Shown here one piece after another: positions 26,391-35,091 of a stretch of DNA of 64,000 bases. This stretch comes from Allorhizobium ampelinum S4 (GTDB lineage Bacteria > Pseudomonadota > Alphaproteobacteria > Rhizobiales > Rhizobiaceae): positions 933,001 through 997,000 of the forward strand of contig NC_011989.1 of NCBI RefSeq assembly GCF_000016285.1, read 5' to 3'. Numbering within the stretch: position 1 is the first letter of the stretch; each line of letters begins with the position of its first letter. The notes beneath the pieces were generated by a model. The model saw only the letters and a program-made list of their open reading frames with translations. It was not told the DNA's origin and ran no database searches. A program made the translations under genes and the position numbers.

Positions 26391-27829
26391 TTTGGCTCTC
26401 CTTTTTGGTGATCATCGGAACATGCCTGACCCAGGGATTTGCTGCTGCGGCTTTTGTCGTTGTCTTCCTGGCTTGGCGCAGACCTCGTTACGCGCAGATG
26501 GCGCACTGCGATACCTGCGGGGATGTGACCGGCGGCATGCTTTGGCACGCCGATGCGCTGCGAAAGGTAGATGCTGGAATGGCCGCTGGTGAGATAGGCG
26601 GTGAAACAGGCGACAGCGAGATAGACGGCATGGGTGGCGCCGAACAGCTCAAGGCCCATGATCATGCAGGCAAGCGGTGTATTGGTGGCCCCGGCAAACA
26701 CGGCGACGAAGCCGAGGCCGGCAAACAGGTCTGTCGGCGCGCCGGTCAGGCCCGCCAATGCATTGCCAAGTCCCGCCCCGATGAAGAACAGTGGCGTGAC
26801 TTCACCGCCCTTGAAACCGGCACTGAGGGTAACGACGGTAAACAGCGCCTTCCAGGCCCAGCTCCATGCATCCACATGATCCGGGCGGAAAAAGCTGAGA
26901 ATGGTGACATCGCCCGGATGGGGTGACCAGACGCCCAGCCCCAGATAATCGCGGGTGCCGAGCAGCCAGACCAAGGCAAGCAGAATGGCGCTGGCCAGCA
27001 CCGGACGCAGGGGTGCAGAGGGAAGCAAGGCTTTGTAAGCAGCACCTGCCAGATGCGAAATCTCGGCAAAACCATGCGCCGCCAGCCCAAATACGGCTCC
27101 GGCAAACACCACCTTGAGCATGATCAGTGCATCGAGGTGAAACCCGCCGCTATCCGGCATGTTCTTGAGATAGGCGATGACGTAATGCGTATGGCTCGCC
27201 CCCCAGGCCTGGCAGGTCCAGTCGGCCACCACGGCAGCCAGGAGAGCCGGGAGCAGGGCCTCATATTGCATCCGGCCAATGGTCAGCACTTCCAGGGCAA
27301 ACACCGCGCCAGCAATCGGCGTGCCGAACACGGCGCCGAAGCCTGCGGCAATCCCGGCCATCAGCAGGATGCGGACATCGCCTTGTGCCAGCCGGAAGAG
27401 CTTTGCAAAGGCGCTGGCAAGGCTACCGCCGAGCTGCACCGCCGTGCCTTCCCGTCCGGCCGAGCCGCCGACCAGATGGGTCAGCACCGTGCTGACCAGA
27501 ATGAATGGTGCCATGCGCAACGGCACGCCGCCGCCCGGCTCGTGGATCTGCTCAACGATCAGGTTATTGCCGCCTTCTGCCGCTTTACCAAAGCGCTGAT
27601 AGGCCCAGACCATGGCAAACCCGGCAATTGGCATGGCATAGATCAGATCGGGATAGGCAAACCGCAGCCGCGTTGCCTCATCCAGGCTCCACAGAAACAG
27701 GGCGACGAGTGAGCCAACCATGGCGGCCATCGGCACCGTGACGGCGATCCATTTTGTCAGGCTGCGGATCTGGTGCAAACGAAAACCAATAAATAAACGA
27801 AGGTCAGGAAATGCTGGGATCGTCCTCAT
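26381..27829 (-). CDS. CLC-F-type fluoride/proton antiporter
   Basis: This 482-residue ClC-superfamily membrane protein expels fluoride in exchange for protons. It carries the gating-glutamate motif GREGT at 125-129. Where chloride transporters have GSGIP it has GGNNL at 86-90. In the later helix it has GGEVTP at 341-346 in place of the chloride-type GGIFAP. Asn in the first motif and Val-Thr in the last are features I recall from characterised bacterial fluoride CLCs. The assignment is strengthened by a fluoride riboswitch 87 bases upstream. The start at 27829 has a GGGAG site and overlaps the stop of a 20-codon leader ORF. The SnoaL-like gene follows. It lacks a CBS domain, as expected for this branch. 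Confidence 0.85.
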   Translation of the reverse strand: MRTIPAFPDLRLFIGFRLHQIRSLTKWIAVTVPMAAMVGSLVALFLWSLDEATRLRFAYPDLIYAMPIAGFAMVWAYQRFGKAAEGGNNLIVEQIHEPGGGVPLRMAPFILVSTVLTHLVGGSAGREGTAVQLGGSLASAFAKLFRLAQGDVRILLMAGIAAGFGAVFGTPIAGAVFALEVLTIGRMQYEALLPALLAAVVADWTCQAWGASHTHYVIAYLKNMPDSGGFHLDALIMLKVVFAGAVFGLAAHGFAEISHLAGAAYKALLPSAPLRPVLASAILLALVWLLGTRDYLGLGVWSPHPGDVTILSFFRPDHVDAWSWAWKALFTVVTLSAGFKGGEVTPLFFIGAGLGNALAGLTGAPTDLFAGLGFVAVFAGATNTPLACMIMGLELFGATHAVYLAVACFTAYLTSGHSSIYLSQRIGVPKHAAGHIPAGIAVRHLRVTRSAPSQEDNDKSRSSKSLGQACSDDHQKGEPKCR

Positions 27830-27888
27830 TTTGACGCTCCCGAAACGGTAAATTCAATTGGAAAAAACACCATGGAAATTCTGGACAT
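27826..27888 (-). CDS. 20-residue leader ORF coupled to the fluoride antiporter
   Basis: The ORF begins MSRISMVFF and ends VSGASK. It has its own AAGGAG ribosome binding site 7 bases upstream, immediately after the riboswitch. Its TGA stop overlaps the ATG of the antiporter gene (ATGA), the classical arrangement for translational coupling. The aptamer end CCTACTC can pair with GAGTAG inside this ORF's ribosome binding region, so the riboswitch may control leader translation and, through it, antiporter translation. The peptide itself has no recognisable domain. It may be only a coupling device. Confidence 0.6.
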   Translation of the reverse strand: MSRISMVFFPIEFTVSGASK

Positions 27889-27915
27889 GACTCTACTCCT
27901 TCGCCTTGGCGTGTT

Positions 27916-27985
27916 GAGTAGGAGTCATCGGCTTCATCAAGGAAGCGGTTCGGCGTCGTGCCCGGCAGAATCCATTGCCGTTACC
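27916..27985 (-). promoter_or_regulatory. Fluoride riboswitch (crcB motif)
   Basis: On the minus strand the RNA shows the hallmarks of the fluoride aptamer: a 5' stem-loop containing GGCAATGG with CTGCC, an internal AACCGC segment that pairs with downstream bases, and the conserved 3' block GCCGATGACTCCTAC. The 3' part GATGACTCCTAC is almost diagnostic for the class. It lies upstream of a leader ORF and a CLC-F antiporter, the expected target. The CCTACTC end can pair with GAGTAG at the leader ORF ribosome binding site, suggesting translational control. I identified it by eye; a covariance model should confirm it. Confidence 0.88.
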
Positions 27986-28464
27986 GTGGAATATCTATTC
28001 ACACCCATGAAAGTCAATGGGGGCAGGACGGAGGGCGCGGTTTTTTCATCGTTGATAGCATCGTTCTGTTTCGGTTTTGCCGCACGATGCTCTCGTCGCA
28101 GCGGTGTCTGCAACCAAGGGCAAAATCCAGAAAGTTAATCGCAAAAGCGCGTTGTTTATCCTCCGTTCACCATCTTCCTTGGGCAGGACTTAACCTTAAC
28201 GGCCCTATAAATCATCCATCCGCTTTTACGAAATTCGGTCTTTTGGGAACGTCTGGCGGGGGCGTCTGTTTGGGGAAATTCTGACTTTGGAGCCGTTGAA
28301 CGTGGTTGCCTGCGCATCCACGAACCGTTTCCTGTTGTCGTCGGGTGACTGGATGTTTGCAGCCCTCGCGACAGCGAGGTGACATGCTGTCCAGTATTGC
28401 GGACGGCTTGTGTTTCGCCTGTTTTGTATTGAGCCCGTTTTGTACTGAGTATGTGAGTGAGCGT
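27986..28464. other. Gene-free spacer between the fluoride unit and flagellin
   Basis: About 480 bases between two divergent units. No supported gene. It must hold the promoter of the fluoride riboswitch transcript (minus strand) and of the flagellin gene (+ strand). A homopurine/pyrimidine-poor, mixed-composition stretch with no clear repeat. Confidence 0.45.
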
Positions 28465-29430
28465 ATGACGAGTAAAAACACCAATGTTGCGGCGTATACC
28501 GCGCTTCAAAGCCTGCGCCATACAGTGTCCAGCCGCGATGATAGTCAGGCGCGGGTCACGACCGGTTACCGGGTCGCCACCGCGGCTGATGATGCCGCCT
28601 ATTGGTCGATTGCCACGACGATGCGCTCCGACAATCGATCCTTGTCTGCCGTGCAGGACGCCTTGTCCATGGCCGCTGGCGTGCTGGACACGGCTGAAAG
28701 TGGCATGAGTACATCGACCGATCTGATGATGGATGTGAAGGCGCGTCTGGTGCTGGCGCGTGAAGGCGGCACCTCACGCGACAAGATCAATACCGAACTG
28801 GACGAGATCCGCGATCAATTCCGCTCCATCGCCGAATCCTCCTCCTTTTCCAAGGAAAACTGGCTATTGCGCTCTTCCACGAGCGACAAGGACAATCGCA
28901 ATCTGGTCGGCTCCTTCGTGCGTGATGGCGAAGGCCGGATCAGCATCAACACGATTGATTATAATGTCGGCGGCGATCCGGGCACGTCCGAGGTCAATTA
29001 CCTGATCGACGATCTGGATGGGGAAGGGGGTATTCTCACCGGGTCCGGCTTTGCGACGGAGCTTGGCACGGCCAAGACCTGGGTGATGTTCAATGGCTCC
29101 AAGGCCTCTACGACCCATGACGAGATCAGGCTGGAAGACAGCACCACGAATGCCGATATCGATGACATGATCAAGGTGGTCGATGCGATGGCCGAACGGA
29201 TGAATGGCGTGGCGAGTACGCTGGGTGCGATGAGCAACCGGGTGGAGATGCAGTATGAATTTTCCAAGGACCTGCAAGGCTCGATCAGCAAGGGCGTCGG
29301 CAATATGGTCGATACCGACATGAACCTGGAATCGAGCCGCCTGAAAGCCCTCCAGGCCAAGGAGCAACTCGGCATCAAATCCCTGTCTATCGTCAATACC
29401 AGTGTGCAATCCCTCTCGCAGTTGTTGTAA
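28465..29430 (+). CDS. Flagellin, isolated copy (FlaD-like)
   Basis: The 321-residue protein polymerises into the flagellar filament. It has the two conserved terminal helical regions: AYTALQSLRHTVSSRDDSQ near the N-terminus with a following TGYRVATAADDAA motif, and a C-terminal block with MSNRVEMQYEF ending in QSLSQLL. The variable surface part in the middle is short, as in rhizobial complex-filament flagellins. I start at the ATG at 28465, matching the usual rhizobial N-terminus; the longer reading frame from 28306 is cysteine-rich and not flagellin-like. No other flagellar gene is nearby, so it is a dispersed minor flagellin. It ends 3 bases from the convergent chloride transporter gene. 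Confidence 0.93.
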   Translation: MTSKNTNVAAYTALQSLRHTVSSRDDSQARVTTGYRVATAADDAAYWSIATTMRSDNRSLSAVQDALSMAAGVLDTAESGMSTSTDLMMDVKARLVLAREGGTSRDKINTELDEIRDQFRSIAESSSFSKENWLLRSSTSDKDNRNLVGSFVRDGEGRISINTIDYNVGGDPGTSEVNYLIDDLDGEGGILTGSGFATELGTAKTWVMFNGSKASTTHDEIRLEDSTTNADIDDMIKVVDAMAERMNGVASTLGAMSNRVEMQYEFSKDLQGSISKGVGNMVDTDMNLESSRLKALQAKEQLGIKSLSIVNTSVQSLSQLL

Positions 29431-29433
29431 CGG

Positions 29434-30780
29434 TCAGCTTTGGCTGCGCTCCGCCGCCCGGCTGGCGCGGATCGCTTCGGCGAGGAATGGGCGCGACAGG
29501 CCGTGATAGAGCGGTTCGCGTGACAGAAGCCGCGACGTCGCATAGCCCAGCATGGCTGCGGTCATGATGGCGATGGCGCTATCATGGCTGGCGGTCATTT
29601 CCATGATGATCACGAAGGCGGTCATTGGCGCCTGCACCACACCAGCGAAATAGCCGGCCATGCCGAGAATGGCGCCAAGCGCAATGCTGGAGCCGGTCAG
29701 GCTGGCGGCGGTGCTGCCGAGCCCCGCCCCCACTGACAGGGAAGGCGCGAAAATTCCACCCGGAATGCCGGAAATCATCGTCAGGAACGAGGCCGCCAGC
29801 TTTTGCGCAAAAAACAGCAGCGGCAGGGCCTGGCCCTCCACCGCGCCGCGCGCCTGTTCATAGCCGGTGCCGTAGGTGGCGCCTCCAGTCAGGATGCCGA
29901 TCAGCGCCACGCCCAGTCCGCAAACGGCGGCGAGCAGCACGGCGCGCCGCAATGGCATGGCCGATAGCTGGGTCCAGCGGCGTATCCGGCGCATCAAGGT
30001 CAGCGCCCCCGCACTGAACAGCGCGCCGAAGGCGCCGCCGCCAATGCCGCACAGGCCGACCAGCATCCAATCGCGCAAGCCGGAGACGGTGGGATTGGCG
30101 GTGCCGAAATAGGTATAGCTGCCAACGAGACCGAGGGCTGCAAGGCCGGAAACGATCACCGCGATCAGAACCAGGCTGTTGACGCGGGAGTGATAGGTCT
30201 TGCTCATTTCCTCGATGGCAAAGACGATCCCGGCCAGCGGCGTATTGAACGCAGCGGCAATGCCCGCCGCCGATCCGGCCAGGATCAGCCCATCTGCCCG
30301 CGCCATCCCGCCAATGCGGGCGCAAAACAGCATGATCGAAGCCCCGACCTGCACGGTCGGTCCCTCGCGCCCGATCGATCCGCCGCAGAGCAGACCGATT
30401 GCGGTCAAAAGCACCTTGCCGATAGCGATCCGCATTGACAGCAACCGGCTGCGCCCAGCCGGATCATCGATATGACGGGCGGCAATCGCCTGGGGAATGC
30501 CGGAGCCTTGTGATGCGGGAAAAACCTTGGCCGCCAGAAGCGCGCAAAGCGCAAAGCCTGCCGGCGTCAACAGAAGCGGAAGGAGAAAGGTCCATTGCGT
30601 GGCGTGGGTGATCGTGTGAAACAGCCCTTGGGCGCGGTCTGCCAGCCAGGCAAAGCCGACGCTAACGACGCCGATGGCACCAGCACCGGCCCAGAAGACC
30701 AGCCGCATTTTCCACATCCGCCAGGAACCGCTGAGCGCGCGCGAGCGCCGCAGCATTTTCGAGGGCGTGGAACGCGGCAT
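29434..30780 (-). CDS. ClC chloride/proton antiporter (EriC type)
   Basis: This 448-residue membrane protein has the canonical chloride selectivity motifs: GSGIPQA near residue 91, GGSIGREGPTVQVGAS near 138 with the gating glutamate, and GIPGGIFAPSLSVGAG near 333. It lacks the Asn and Val-Thr changes of fluoride CLCs, so it is a conventional Cl-/H+ exchanger, probably for acid resistance or charge balance. There is no C-terminal CBS domain. It is convergent with flagellin, 3 bases apart. The long basic leader may include a later start such as the ATG at codon 9. Together with the CLC-F gene 1.6 kb away, the window has two ClC proteins of different ion types. Confidence 0.92.
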   Translation of the reverse strand: MPRSTPSKMLRRSRALSGSWRMWKMRLVFWAGAGAIGVVSVGFAWLADRAQGLFHTITHATQWTFLLPLLLTPAGFALCALLAAKVFPASQGSGIPQAIAARHIDDPAGRSRLLSMRIAIGKVLLTAIGLLCGGSIGREGPTVQVGASIMLFCARIGGMARADGLILAGSAAGIAAAFNTPLAGIVFAIEEMSKTYHSRVNSLVLIAVIVSGLAALGLVGSYTYFGTANPTVSGLRDWMLVGLCGIGGGAFGALFSAGALTLMRRIRRWTQLSAMPLRRAVLLAAVCGLGVALIGILTGGATYGTGYEQARGAVEGQALPLLFFAQKLAASFLTMISGIPGGIFAPSLSVGAGLGSTAASLTGSSIALGAILGMAGYFAGVVQAPMTAFVIIMEMTASHDSAIAIMTAAMLGYATSRLLSREPLYHGLSRPFLAEAIRASRAAERSQS

Positions 30781-30800
30781 GAGGCAACTCCCAGATGGCT

Positions 30801-30829
30801 ACTGCATCACTCCTTAAATCGAAATCGAT
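30801..30829. repeat. Partial copy of the TGCATAATT-type palindrome
   Basis: ACTGCATCACTCCTTAAATC matches the left arm of the second palindrome of copy 1 (CTGCATAATTCCTTAAATCG) with three changes. The right arm is decayed. It lies 20 bases upstream of the chloride transporter start, in the spacer 30781-31065 that otherwise holds no gene I can support. Confidence 0.5.
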
Positions 30830-31065
30830 GAAATCCCAAGAGATTTAGAAGGTTGGGGATTTAGCGATTTGGGACCAACATTGGCGACAGGTTTTCAAAA
30901 ATCGTTACTTGACCATAAGGGCGGCAATGGCCTTTGCGCCTGCACGGGTCTGGTATTTTACCGATTGTTCATGTATCCGCTTCACGACATGTTTACCGGG
31001 CGCTGCCATAAGCATGGCGGAGTGAATAATCCCTAATATTTCTCGGGCGAAGGACGTCGGGGCTG

Positions 31066-32355
31066 ATGGTGAATGCATTGGAAACCGACGTTTCAATCAA
31101 GCCCGGACGATTTTTCCTGGTTGCCGGGATAGGTCTTGGCTGGCATGCGGCCAGCAAGCTCTTGCGCCTTGTGTTGGCGCTTGGCCTTGCGGCTTTGTCG
31201 CTGCTGTCGATTGAATTCCTGCTGGAGCCCCTGGCGGAGCTTGGCCTCGTTTACAAACTGCATCAGGATATTGGCGGCGCGAGCTTAGCGACGCTGTCAT
31301 TGCTGGGTGCCATCGCGGCTGGCCGTGTTGTTCAGCAGCAGATCAGGCCGGTTCGGGCGGGTGCATCACCTGCTCATACACAATTGGCTGGGCGCATCGT
31401 GCGGGAAAATTCCCGGGCGGCGGCAGGCCTGGTGGCGCTCGGCGATAAGCAGGTGCTGTTTTCCAATGAGGGTGATGCTTTCCTGATGTATGCACGCCGC
31501 GGTCGTCGGTTCGTCGTGCTGTTCGACCCGGTCGGACCACGGGCTGCCTGGCCGCAGCTGGTGACGAAATTGCTGAAAGAGGCAAAGGCTTGCGGCTGCC
31601 GCGTTGCCTTCTACCAGGTCTCCCCGGACTTTCTGCCTGTTGCGGCGGATGCGGGCCTGCGGCTGTTCAAGCTGGGCGATCAGGCGATTGTCGATCTGCA
31701 CCGTTTCGACCTGAAGGGTGGCGACTGGCTGAAACTGCGCCGCTCGATCAACCGCGCCGAGCGCGACGGACTGGAATTTGCCATTGTGCCGCCAGCCGAA
31801 GTAGCGGGATTGCTGGATGAACTGGCTTACGTTTCGGATGTCTGGCTGGCCCATCACAAGGCCGGAGAAAAGGGCTTTTCGCTCGGCACCTTCCAGCGCT
31901 GTTATCTCTGCGCCCATCCGGTTGCCATCATTCGCCTTGAAGGCCGGATTGTCGCCTTTGCCAATATTCTGACCACCGAGACAAAACAGGACGCCTTCAT
32001 CGACCTGATGCGGCATCTGCCCGGCACGCATCGCGGCATGATGGACCTGCTGTTCGTGAAGATCATGCTGCATCTGAAAGCGGAAGGCTATCGCCAGCTT
32101 GACATGGGCATGGCGCCGCTGTCCGGCCTGTCGGACCGAGCGTCCGCCCCGCTTTGGCACCGCCTTGGCCGTCTTGTCTATGAGAATGGCGAGCGGCTCT
32201 ATAATTTCAAAGGCGTCCACGCCTTCAAGGCTAAGTTCGATCCCGACTGGCAACCCCGCTACCTCGCCGTCAGCGACCGGCGTCAAGCATTGCCCGCCGT
32301 GGTCGATACCGCGCTGCTGATCAGCGGCGGGATCAAAAAACTGGTGCGGCGATAG
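31066..32355 (+). CDS. Short MprF-like protein (DUF2156, lipid aminoacyltransferase domain)
   Basis: The 429-residue protein contains the DUF2156 domain found at the C-terminus of MprF/LpiA, which transfers amino acids from aminoacyl-tRNA to phosphatidylglycerol. Recognisable parts are the FSNEGDAFLMYARRGRRFVV block near 139, FYQVSPDFLP near 181, and the NFKGVHAFKAKFDPDW block near 385. Full MprF proteins are about 850 residues with a large multi-helix flippase domain before this. Here only two or three hydrophobic segments (about residues 17-110) precede the enzymatic domain. It may be a natural synthase-only form or a truncated copy. acvB/virJ, the usual LpiA partner, is absent. Outcome would be altered membrane charge. 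Confidence 0.82.
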   Translation: MVNALETDVSIKPGRFFLVAGIGLGWHAASKLLRLVLALGLAALSLLSIEFLLEPLAELGLVYKLHQDIGGASLATLSLLGAIAAGRVVQQQIRPVRAGASPAHTQLAGRIVRENSRAAAGLVALGDKQVLFSNEGDAFLMYARRGRRFVVLFDPVGPRAAWPQLVTKLLKEAKACGCRVAFYQVSPDFLPVAADAGLRLFKLGDQAIVDLHRFDLKGGDWLKLRRSINRAERDGLEFAIVPPAEVAGLLDELAYVSDVWLAHHKAGEKGFSLGTFQRCYLCAHPVAIIRLEGRIVAFANILTTETKQDAFIDLMRHLPGTHRGMMDLLFVKIMLHLKAEGYRQLDMGMAPLSGLSDRASAPLWHRLGRLVYENGERLYNFKGVHAFKAKFDPDWQPRYLAVSDRRQALPAVVDTALLISGGIKKLVRR

Positions 32356-32397
32356 CGGTGTCTCGCGCCTGCTTGATCGTAACCATGGGTCGATGTA

Positions 32398-32419
32398 TAT
32401 CATATAGCGATATATGATA
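32398..32419. promoter_or_regulatory. Palindromic operator of the vapBC pair
   Basis: TATCATATA and TATATGATA are perfect 9-base inverted arms separated by GCGA. The site ends 9 bases before the antitoxin start, where an antitoxin or VapBC complex would be expected to autorepress transcription. Confidence 0.75.
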
Positions 32420-32427
32420 GGTGCGCT

Positions 32428-32640
32428 ATGAGAACATTGATCGACCTTGATGACGATGCCGTGGTGAAACTGGACCGGATTGCCCGCCAGGAAAAAATTT
32501 CCCGGGCAGCGTTGATCCGGCAGGCCGTGGCATCGTTGCTGGAAGAACGGCAGAAGCCTGATTTGGATCACGGCTTTGGTCTCTGGAAAAACCAACCGGA
32601 TGGCCTTGCCTATCAGCAGGCCCTGCGCGACGAATGGTAA
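32428..32640 (+). CDS. Ribbon-helix-helix antitoxin (VapB/CopG-like)
   Basis: The 70-residue protein has a short N-terminal ribbon-helix-helix, MRTLIDLDDDAVVKLDRIAR with a following EKISRAALIRQAV helix pair, and a C-terminal tail that ends in a YQQALRDEW motif. This tail would wrap and inhibit the toxin. It overlaps the toxin gene by 7 bases, the usual coupling of antitoxin and toxin. An AGGTG site lies 5 bases before the start. A perfect palindrome just upstream is its likely autoregulatory site. Confidence 0.88.
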   Translation: MRTLIDLDDDAVVKLDRIARQEKISRAALIRQAVASLLEERQKPDLDHGFGLWKNQPDGLAYQQALRDEW

Positions 32641-32999
32641 AAGCGCTGTTCGATACCAATATCCTGATCGATTTTCTGAACGGCAAGGAACCAGCCAGGC
32701 AGGAGCTTTCGCTTTACGAGGAAAAGGCGATCAGCATGGTGACCTGGATGGAGGTCATGGTTGGCGCATCCGATGAGAACGGGCAAGCGACCGCTGCTTT
32801 TCTTCGCAGTTTTCGCTGCATTGCTATCGATCAGACCGTGGCCGAGCGTGCAGTTGCGTTGAGGCGTGCGCATCGGCTGAAACTGCCTGACGCGATTGTC
32901 TGGGCAAGTGCTCTGGCCCATGACATGCTGCTGGTAACCCGGGATACCAAGGATTTGCCGGGCAATCATCCCGGCATCCGCATTCCCTATCGGCTGTGA
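32634..32999 (+). CDS. PIN-domain toxin ribonuclease (VapC-like)
   Basis: The 121-residue protein is a PIN-domain endoribonuclease with the four acidic metal-binding residues in place: D7 in ALFDTNI, E40 in TWMEVMV, D86 in KLPDAIV and D104 in VTRDTKD. VapC toxins cleave structured RNAs such as initiator tRNA or ribosomal RNA loops. It overlaps its antitoxin gene and ends 5 bases before the convergent betA stop. The pair has no transposon or integrase around it, so it is a stable chromosomal unit here. Confidence 0.9.
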   Translation: MVKALFDTNILIDFLNGKEPARQELSLYEEKAISMVTWMEVMVGASDENGQATAAFLRSFRCIAIDQTVAERAVALRRAHRLKLPDAIVWASALAHDMLLVTRDTKDLPGNHPGIRIPYRL

Positions 33000-33003
33000 C
33001 GTC

Positions 33004-34659
33004 TTACCGATCACTTAACTGCCAATCTGGATTAATCCAGGGCTCCTGATTGCTGCGGGGCAATGGATCACGACCAAGAATATGATCGGACGCTTTTTCG
33101 CCGGTCATGATCGAGGGGCCGTTGAGATTGCCATAGGTGACATGCGGGAAAATCGATGAATCCGCCACCCGTAGGCCTTCGACGCCAATCACCTTGCAAG
33201 TGGGATCGACCACGGCCATTGGATCATCTTTACTGCCCATTTTGGCTGTGCCGCAGGGGTGATAGGCGCCTTCCAGATGTTCGCGCAGGAAGGCGTCGAT
33301 CTCGTCATTGGTTTGCACTTTCGATCCCGGTGCGATTTCGGATTCCCGATAGGGATCAAAGGCTTTTTGCGCGAAAATATCGCGGGTGATCCGCACGGCA
33401 TGGCGGAATTTCACCCAGTCTTCCGCATCGCTCATATAGTTGAAGCGCAATACGGGAGCGTCTTTGACATCCGGTGAGCGCAAGGTCACAGAGCCACGCG
33501 ATTTCGACATGTTATAGCCGACATGGGCCTGAAAACCATGGCCCTCCACTGACGATTTGCCATCATAGGACACGGCAATCGGCAGGAAGTGGTATTGCAG
33601 GTCGGGCCATTTTACGCCCGCGCTTGAGCGGATAAAGGCGGCGGCCTCGAACTGGTTGGAGGTGCCAAGGCCTTTCTTGAACAACAGCCATTGCGCGCCG
33701 ACCACGCCTTTCCAGAACCAGTTGTTTTTGGAATGCAGGGTGATGGGCAGTTTCGATTTGAACTGGTGGTAATATTCCAGATGATCTTGCAGGTTCTGGC
33801 CAACACCGGGCCGATCCGCCACCACATCAATGCCCATCTCGCGCAAATGTGCCGCCGGGCCAATGCCAGACAGCAGCAGCAGTTTGGGCGAGTTAAAGGC
33901 GGAGGCGGCAACAATCACCTCGCGGTTGGCGCGGATCACCTCGATCTTGCCGCCAATCTCCACTTCCACGCCCACAGCGCGGCGGCCGTCCAGCACAATC
34001 TTGCGGGCAAAACAGCGGATCAGGCGGCAATTGTCGCGCTTCAGCGCCGGTTTCAGATAGGCATTGGCGGTGGACCAGCGGCGGCCTTGCCAGCTGGTCT
34101 GTTCCATCAGGCCAAAGCCTTCCTGTTGGCGGCCATTGTAATCTTCAGTGACGGGGAATCCGGCCTGCTGACCTGCATCAATAAAAGCCTGATACAGCGG
34201 ATTTTTCACCTCGCCCCGGCGTACATGCAGGGGACCATCGGTGCCGCGCCAGCCCTCTTCACCGCCATGAGAATGCTCCATGCGCTTGAAGTAAGGCAGC
34301 ACATCGGCATAGGACCAACCAGTCGCTCCGAGCTCGTCCCAACGGTTAAAATCCTCCGCATGGCCGCGCACATAGACCATGCCGTTGATGGAGGATGAGC
34401 CACCCACCACCTTGCCACGCGGCGCAATCATGCGGCGATTGTTGAGGTGTGGTTCCGGCTCGGTGACATAGCCCCAATTGTAGCGGTCCATATTCATCGG
34501 AAAGGCGAGGGCGGCAGGCATTTGCACAAAGGGGCCAATGTCTGATCCGCCAAATTCCAGCACGATCACTGTATGCTTGCCATCCTCCGACAGGCGGTAA
34601 GCCATGGCCGCGCCTGCCGAGCCGGAACCGATGATGATGAAATCTGCCTGGTTTTCCAT
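33004..34659 (-). CDS. betA: Choline dehydrogenase
   Basis: BetA oxidises choline to betaine aldehyde. The 551-residue GMC-family protein has the FAD-binding [15 protein letters not shown] at residues 9-23, the [16 protein letters not shown] block near 92, and the C-terminal [17 protein letters not shown] block with the active-site histidine region. It is the last gene of a betI-betC-gst-betB-betA run on the minus strand. A 432-base spacer separates it from betB, unlike the otherwise tight spacing, so it may have its own promoter. The start at 34659 gives the normal family length. Confidence 0.94.
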   Translation of the reverse strand: MENQADFIIIGSGSAGAAMAYRLSEDGKHTVIVLEFGGSDIGPFVQMPAALAFPMNMDRYNWGYVTEPEPHLNNRRMIAPRGKVVGGSSSINGMVYVRGHAEDFNRWDELGATGWSYADVLPYFKRMEHSHGGEEGWRGTDGPLHVRRGEVKNPLYQAFIDAGQQAGFPVTEDYNGRQQEGFGLMEQTSWQGRRWSTANAYLKPALKRDNCRLIRCFARKIVLDGRRAVGVEVEIGGKIEVIRANREVIVAASAFNSPKLLLLSGIGPAAHLREMGIDVVADRPGVGQNLQDHLEYYHQFKSKLPITLHSKNNWFWKGVVGAQWLLFKKGLGTSNQFEAAAFIRSSAGVKWPDLQYHFLPIAVSYDGKSSVEGHGFQAHVGYNMSKSRGSVTLRSPDVKDAPVLRFNYMSDAEDWVKFRHAVRITRDIFAQKAFDPYRESEIAPGSKVQTNDEIDAFLREHLEGAYHPCGTAKMGSKDDPMAVVDPTCKVIGVEGLRVADSSIFPHVTYGNLNGPSIMTGEKASDHILGRDPLPRSNQEPWINPDWQLSDR

Positions 34660-35091
34660 TTTTAATCCTGCAAAAGACCGGAGCGCCGGTTATTGAAGTC
34701 TTGACTGACTGACGCTATAAATTTGCCGAAAAGGGTGGGGTGATGGGCGATCAACAAACACGGGAGACCCGGTCTCCACCGGATGACAAAAAGCATTCGC
34801 TTGAGCGCGATTGCCGTGATTGCTACGGCGAAAACAACAAGTCCAAGCGCAAAGCCATTCCTCTTTTCAAAGCTCGCTCCAATCGACGTGGCCGTCACGC
34901 TGCCAAGGTTGCCATCGTCTCTCTCCTTGATGATGACTCCGTCGATGAAATGAACAAACTTGCGATCGCTGAGCATTTTGCATTGCATCCTCAGAAAAGG
35001 AAAAGTTCAGACAGGCCCTTGTTAGAGTTCTTTAATCATCAGCGCGTACGGCAGTCATGGCGATCGACGCGGAACAAAGACTAAATTCACC
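34660..35091. other. Spacer between betB and betA with no supported gene
   Basis: This 432-base gap breaks the operon. Two short overlapping ORFs on opposite strands (34740-35084 + and 34662-34988 -) exist, but neither shows a recognisable domain or a convincing ribosome binding site. The minus-strand one has a single hydrophobic helix. I leave both out. A promoter for betA is plausible. Confidence 0.55.

Noticed and set aside
28306..28464. 53-codon N-terminal extension of flagellin
   Set aside because: Cysteine-rich and unlike any flagellin N-terminus; the ATG at 28465 matches the family start.
30905..31096. 63-codon minus-strand ORF ending before the MprF-like gene
   Set aside because: It overlaps the MprF start, lacks a ribosome binding site and a recognisable motif.
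34662..35084. Opposing short ORFs in the betB-betA gap
   Set aside because: Neither has a good start signal or domain; the hydrophobic segment in one is not enough to support a gene.
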